Under the pieces are notes generated by a model. The model saw only the letters and a list, made by a program, of their open reading frames with translations, was not told the DNA's origin and searched no databases. From NCBI GenBank assembly GCA_050699035.1, contig JBOHDE010000149.1:1-9829 (forward strand): 9,829 nucleotides of DNA. Direction: 5' to 3'. A program made the position numbers and the translations under genes. Of the stretch, positions 5,559 through 9,829 are shown piece by piece. The stretch's first letter is position 1, and each line of letters opens with the position of its first letter. This DNA comes from WHTB01 sp050699035. Lineage in GTDB: Bacteria; Actinomycetota; Actinomycetes; Propionibacteriales; Nocardioidaceae.

Positions 5559-5570
5559 TAACCTGAAGGC
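5559..5570 (+). promoter_or_regulatory. -10 box of the leuS leader promoter
   Basis: TAACCT (5559-5564) matches TANNNT, the actinobacterial sigma-A -10, and six bases separate it from the ATG of the leader frame at 5571. Transcription would begin at or next to that ATG, giving a leaderless leader peptide. No TTGACA-like -35 is visible at 17-18 bp. Confidence 0.6.
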
Positions 5571-5597
5571 ATGCGAGCGACCCTGCTCCTTGCCTAG
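5571..5597 (+). CDS. Leucine-rich leader peptide of leuS
   Basis: ATG CGA GCG ACC CTG CTC CTT GCC TAG encodes MRATLLLA, eight residues with three consecutive Leu codons (5583-5591), upstream of the leucyl-tRNA synthetase gene. No Shine-Dalgarno sequence precedes it, but a TAACCT box ends six bases before the ATG, so translation is probably leaderless. The stop codon's last base is the first base of the following 11-bp stem, which places a ribosome stalled on the Leu codons where it would interfere with that stem. This is the classic layout of ribosome-mediated attenuation: low charged tRNA-Leu would slow the ribosome here and change downstream folding. The role is inferred; the frame and the codons are seen directly. 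Confidence 0.8.
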   Translation: MRATLLLA

Positions 5598-5640
5598 CCG
5601 TACTGGCAGACAAGGCGTCGATGACGCCGGCCAGTACGGC
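5597..5640 (+). promoter_or_regulatory. Attenuator stem-loop in the leuS leader
   Basis: GCCGTACTGGC (5597-5607) pairs perfectly with GCCAGTACGGC (5630-5640), an 11-bp stem. Inside it a second hairpin, GGCGTC (5614-5619) with GACGCC (5623-5628), has a three-base loop. The stem begins at the stop codon of the leader peptide and ends directly before the terminator stem. The 5' arm would be masked by a ribosome held at the Leu or stop codons. A competing short pairing, CCTTG (5588-5592) with CAAGG (5611-5615), links the Leu codons to the loop. Confidence 0.75.
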
Positions 5641-5666
5641 AACCCCTCGTGCGCGAGGGGTTTTCT
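5641..5666 (+). terminator. Rho-independent terminator (attenuator) before leuS
   Basis: AACCCCTCG (5641-5649), loop TGCG (5650-5653), then CGAGGGGTT (5654-5662): a perfect nine-pair stem, seven pairs of it mostly G-C, running into TTTTCT (5661-5666). It lies after the Leu-rich leader peptide and 41 bp before the leuS start codon, so it would stop leuS transcription unless read through. Confidence 0.85.
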
Positions 5667-5707
5667 CATTCAGGGTCCGAACAACCAAGAGATCGCCGGA
5701 GCGAGAC

Positions 5708-8199
<2,492 letters not shown>

Positions 8200-8203
<4 letters not shown>

Positions 8204-8219
8204 CCGGCCAGACGGTCAG
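8200..8219. terminator. Inverted repeat spanning the convergent stop codons of leuS and the amidohydrolase
   Basis: CTGACCG (8200-8206), loop GCCAGA, then CGGTCAG (8213-8219): a perfect 7-bp stem. The leuS TGA (8201-8203) is in the left arm and the amidohydrolase TGA (8218-8216, minus strand) in the right arm, so one hairpin could serve both transcripts. No T-run follows on either strand, so intrinsic termination is uncertain. Confidence 0.35.
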
Positions 8220-9400
8220 ACCAGTTCGCCGGCGCGGGCCACCACCCGGCCGGCCTTGACCACCAGGTCACGGACCGGGCGGGTCACGACGGCCTCGGCC
8301 GCGCTCCCCGCGCCGACCACGACCAGGTCGGCGGGCGCGCCCACCGCCAGGCCGTACGGCTCGACCCCGAGCACCTTCGCCCCGCCGTACGTCGCGGCGT
8401 GCAGCGCCAGCTCGATGTCCTCGTCGCGGCGGAACGTGCTGCGGTACGCGAGGTGCATCGCCCGGTCGAGCATGTCGCCGCTGCCGTACGGGCCCCACAG
8501 GTCGCGGATGCCGTCGTGGCCGGTGGCCACGGTGACGCCGGCCGCGCGCAGCCGCTTGACCGGTGGCACCGGGAAGTCGTACACGGCGCCGGTCACGATC
8601 GCCACGCCGGCGTCGGCCAGTAGGTCGGCGAGCCGGCCCTGCTGCCCGTCGGACAGGTCGCCGAACGCGTACGCGTGGCTGACGGCGACCCGGCCCGCGA
8701 GGCCGGTCGCCTTCGTCCGCTCGGCGACCAGGCCGAGCTCCCAGGCACCGAGCGACCCACCGTCGTGCAGGTGGATGTCGACGCCCACCCCGAACCGTTC
8801 GGCCAGGCCGAACACGATGTCGAGCTGGCCGACCGGGTCGCCGTCCAGGCCGGCCGGGTCGATCCCGCCGACCGTCTCGACGCCCGCCTCAAGGGCCGCC
8901 GCCAGCAGGTCGGCCGTCCCCGGGTTGCTGACCAGGCCGTGCTGGGGGAAAGCGACCTGCTGCACGGTGACCCGCCCGGCCATCCGCTCGGCGGCGGCGC
9001 GTACCGCCTCGACGCCGCGCAGCCCGACCTCGGGGTCGATGTCGGTGTGCGACCGCACCTGGGTCGTACCCGCCGCTACCATCTGGGTCAGCAACGCCGT
9101 CGCCCGGTCGGGGTCGGGCAGGCCGAGCTCGTGTCGCCGGGTGCGGTCGTTGTGGATGCGCTCGGCGAGCGCGTCGCCGGCGGAGTGCGGCACCCACGGC
9201 CCTCCGAACAACGTCTTGTCCAGATGGCAGTGCGCCTCGACCAGACCGGGCAGCACCAACCTGCCGGCGACGTCTTCGACGTCGGCGCCGGACGGGTCGA
9301 GGCCGGAGCCGATCGCGTCGACCACCCCGGCCCGCACCAGGATGTCGGCGGGTGAGTCGTGCCCCCACAGGTGTGCGCCGGTCAGCAGCAGGTCGCCCAT
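8216..9400 (-). CDS. Amidohydrolase, cytosine-deaminase-like (CodA/AtzC branch)
   Basis: A 394-residue metal-dependent hydrolase. N-terminal (residues 1-50) and C-terminal beta-sandwich parts flank a TIM barrel. The metal site reads AHCHLDKT (His57, His59), HLHDGG (His210), SHAYAF (His242) and GHDGIRDLWGPYGSGDML (Asp296). The HLDKT motif and GHD..D.W.P.G...ML block are typical of the cytosine deaminase branch, which also holds N-isopropylammelide hydrolase AtzC. TVQQVAFPQHGL matches the substrate-contact strand of CodA. In CodA, His214 is followed at +3 by the proton-shuttling Glu217; here the +3 residue is Asp213. The substrate is therefore uncertain: cytosine, a related pyrimidine or triazine, or another amide. 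Start ATG 9400 has AGGAGG closely upstream and the protein begins at the first sandwich strand. It converges on leuS and diverges from the PPOX-family gene, with no pyrimidine gene nearby. Confidence 0.85.
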   Translation of the reverse strand: MGDLLLTGAHLWGHDSPADILVRAGVVDAIGSGLDPSGADVEDVAGRLVLPGLVEAHCHLDKTLFGGPWVPHSAGDALAERIHNDRTRRHELGLPDPDRATALLTQMVAAGTTQVRSHTDIDPEVGLRGVEAVRAAAERMAGRVTVQQVAFPQHGLVSNPGTADLLAAALEAGVETVGGIDPAGLDGDPVGQLDIVFGLAERFGVGVDIHLHDGGSLGAWELGLVAERTKATGLAGRVAVSHAYAFGDLSDGQQGRLADLLADAGVAIVTGAVYDFPVPPVKRLRAAGVTVATGHDGIRDLWGPYGSGDMLDRAMHLAYRSTFRRDEDIELALHAATYGGAKVLGVEPYGLAVGAPADLVVVGAGSAAEAVVTRPVRDLVVKAGRVVARAGELV

Positions 9401-9472
9401 GTCCCCTCCTCGGATCGGGCAACAGTCTCGCGCGCCTCCGTGCCGGTGGGAAGAACTGGGGGAAGCACTTCG

Positions 9473-9485
9473 TACAGTGGCGGTC
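9473..9485 (+). promoter_or_regulatory. -10 box of a leaderless promoter for the PPOX-family gene
   Basis: TACAGT (9473-9478) fits TANNNT, seven bases before ATG 9486, with no Shine-Dalgarno sequence between. No TTGACA-like -35 lies 17-18 bp upstream. Confidence 0.5.
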
Positions 9486-9829
9486 ATGTCTCCGAAGATC
9501 GCCACCGCCGACCGCACCGATCGCGACGGGCTGCTCGAGTTCCTCCGGGTACGACACCACGGGCTGCTGTCGACCGTGCGCCGCGACGGTCGCCCGCAGC
9601 TGTCGCCGGTCGCCTGCGGCGTCGACCCGGAGGGCCGGATCGTCGTGTCGACGTACCCGGAGCGGGCGAAGGTCCGCAACGCACGGCGCGACGCGGTGGT
9701 GTCGATCTGCGTGCTGTCGGACGACTGGGACGGCCCCTACGTCCAGGTGGACGGGAGGGCCGAGGTGCTGGACCTGCCGGACGCGCTGGAGCCGCTGGTC
9801 GACTACTACCGCGCAATTGCGGGCGAGCA
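9486..9829 (+). CDS. PPOX-class F420/flavin-binding protein (Rv1155-like), 3' end outside window
   Basis: The first 114 residues of a split-barrel protein of the pyridoxamine-phosphate-oxidase-like superfamily. The opening helix DRDGLLEFLRVRHHG leads to LLSTVRRDGRPQLSPVACGVDPEGRIVVSTYP (strands 1-3), then ERAKVRNARRDAVVSICVLSDD, then YVQVDGRAEVLDL and the helix DALEPLVDYYRAIAGE. The order 'LST.R.DGRPQLSPV', 'AK.RN.RRD', 'V.G.AEV', 'YR.IAGE' is that of the Rv1155 group (TIGR03618), F420-binding reductases of mycobacteria and relatives. Oxidation of small molecules or biliverdin-like reduction is known for members; the substrate here is unknown. ATG 9486 is the natural start. It diverges from the amidohydrolase, with 85 bp between. 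Confidence 0.85.
   Translation, partial: MSPKIATADRTDRDGLLEFLRVRHHGLLSTVRRDGRPQLSPVACGVDPEGRIVVSTYPERAKVRNARRDAVVSICVLSDDWDGPYVQVDGRAEVLDLPDALEPLVDYYRAIAGE

Noticed and set aside
5621..5707. N-terminal extension of leuS from ATG 5621
   Set aside because: This ATG lies in the loop of the attenuator hairpin, the extension runs through the terminator stem, and it has no LeuRS-like residues; GTG 5708 has a GGAG at the right distance.
5571..5707. T-box riboswitch before leuS
   Set aside because: No T-box consensus bulge or specifier-loop layout is visible; the Leu-codon frame and adjacent stems fit peptide attenuation better.

Overview
The window is very GC-rich, with third codon positions dominated by G or C, GTG starts, and several genes that begin within a few bases of a TANNNT -10 box with no Shine-Dalgarno sequence. 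It also holds a WhiB-family regulator, which is restricted to actinobacteria and their phages. It is therefore chromosomal DNA of a high-GC actinobacterium. A Nocardioides/Propionibacteriales-like host fits the protein flavour, but that is an impression and was not tested. I see no transposase, integrase, tRNA, rRNA, CRISPR array or phage gene.

Layout. The left end (1-1349) holds the tail of an EntS-like MFS exporter, a convergent TetR-family repressor, and a fragment of an alpha/beta hydrolase divergent from the repressor. The short gap between repressor and fragment carries two copies of a dyad (consensus CACTATRAACRTAGTR) 22 bp apart, which is the probable TetR operator. The hydrolase fragment keeps the catalytic Asp and His but has lost the nucleophile half. 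Next come a WhiB7-like iron-sulfur regulator with an AT-hook (1379-1642), whose promoter carries a perfect TTGACTT-A-AAGTCAA dyad, and a convergent DinB-like protein (1646-2125).

The middle (2322-5524) has two divergent transcription units. A leftward pair, a small four-helix membrane protein followed by an NAD(P)-binding SDR, is joined by an ATGA stop/start overlap. A rightward pair joins a YnfM-like MFS transporter to a class I SAM methyltransferase whose start lies in a 12-bp tandem repeat.

The right part (5527-8203) is the best regulatory signal. leuS, encoding leucyl-tRNA synthetase, is preceded by a leaderless eight-residue reading frame, MRATLLLA, with three consecutive Leu codons. 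Then come a perfect 11-bp stem-loop and a textbook intrinsic terminator, all before the GTG start of leuS. This looks like leucine-dependent ribosome-mediated attenuation of the synthetase gene. I could not find the antiterminator by eye.

The right end holds a convergent cytosine-deaminase-like amidohydrolase (8216-9400), in which the position of the usual catalytic Glu is Asp, and a divergent Rv1155-like PPOX/F420-binding protein that runs off the window. Most genes look like ordinary core or accessory metabolism. The points worth following up are the leuS leader, the duplicated TetR operator facing a broken gene, and the whiB7 promoter.
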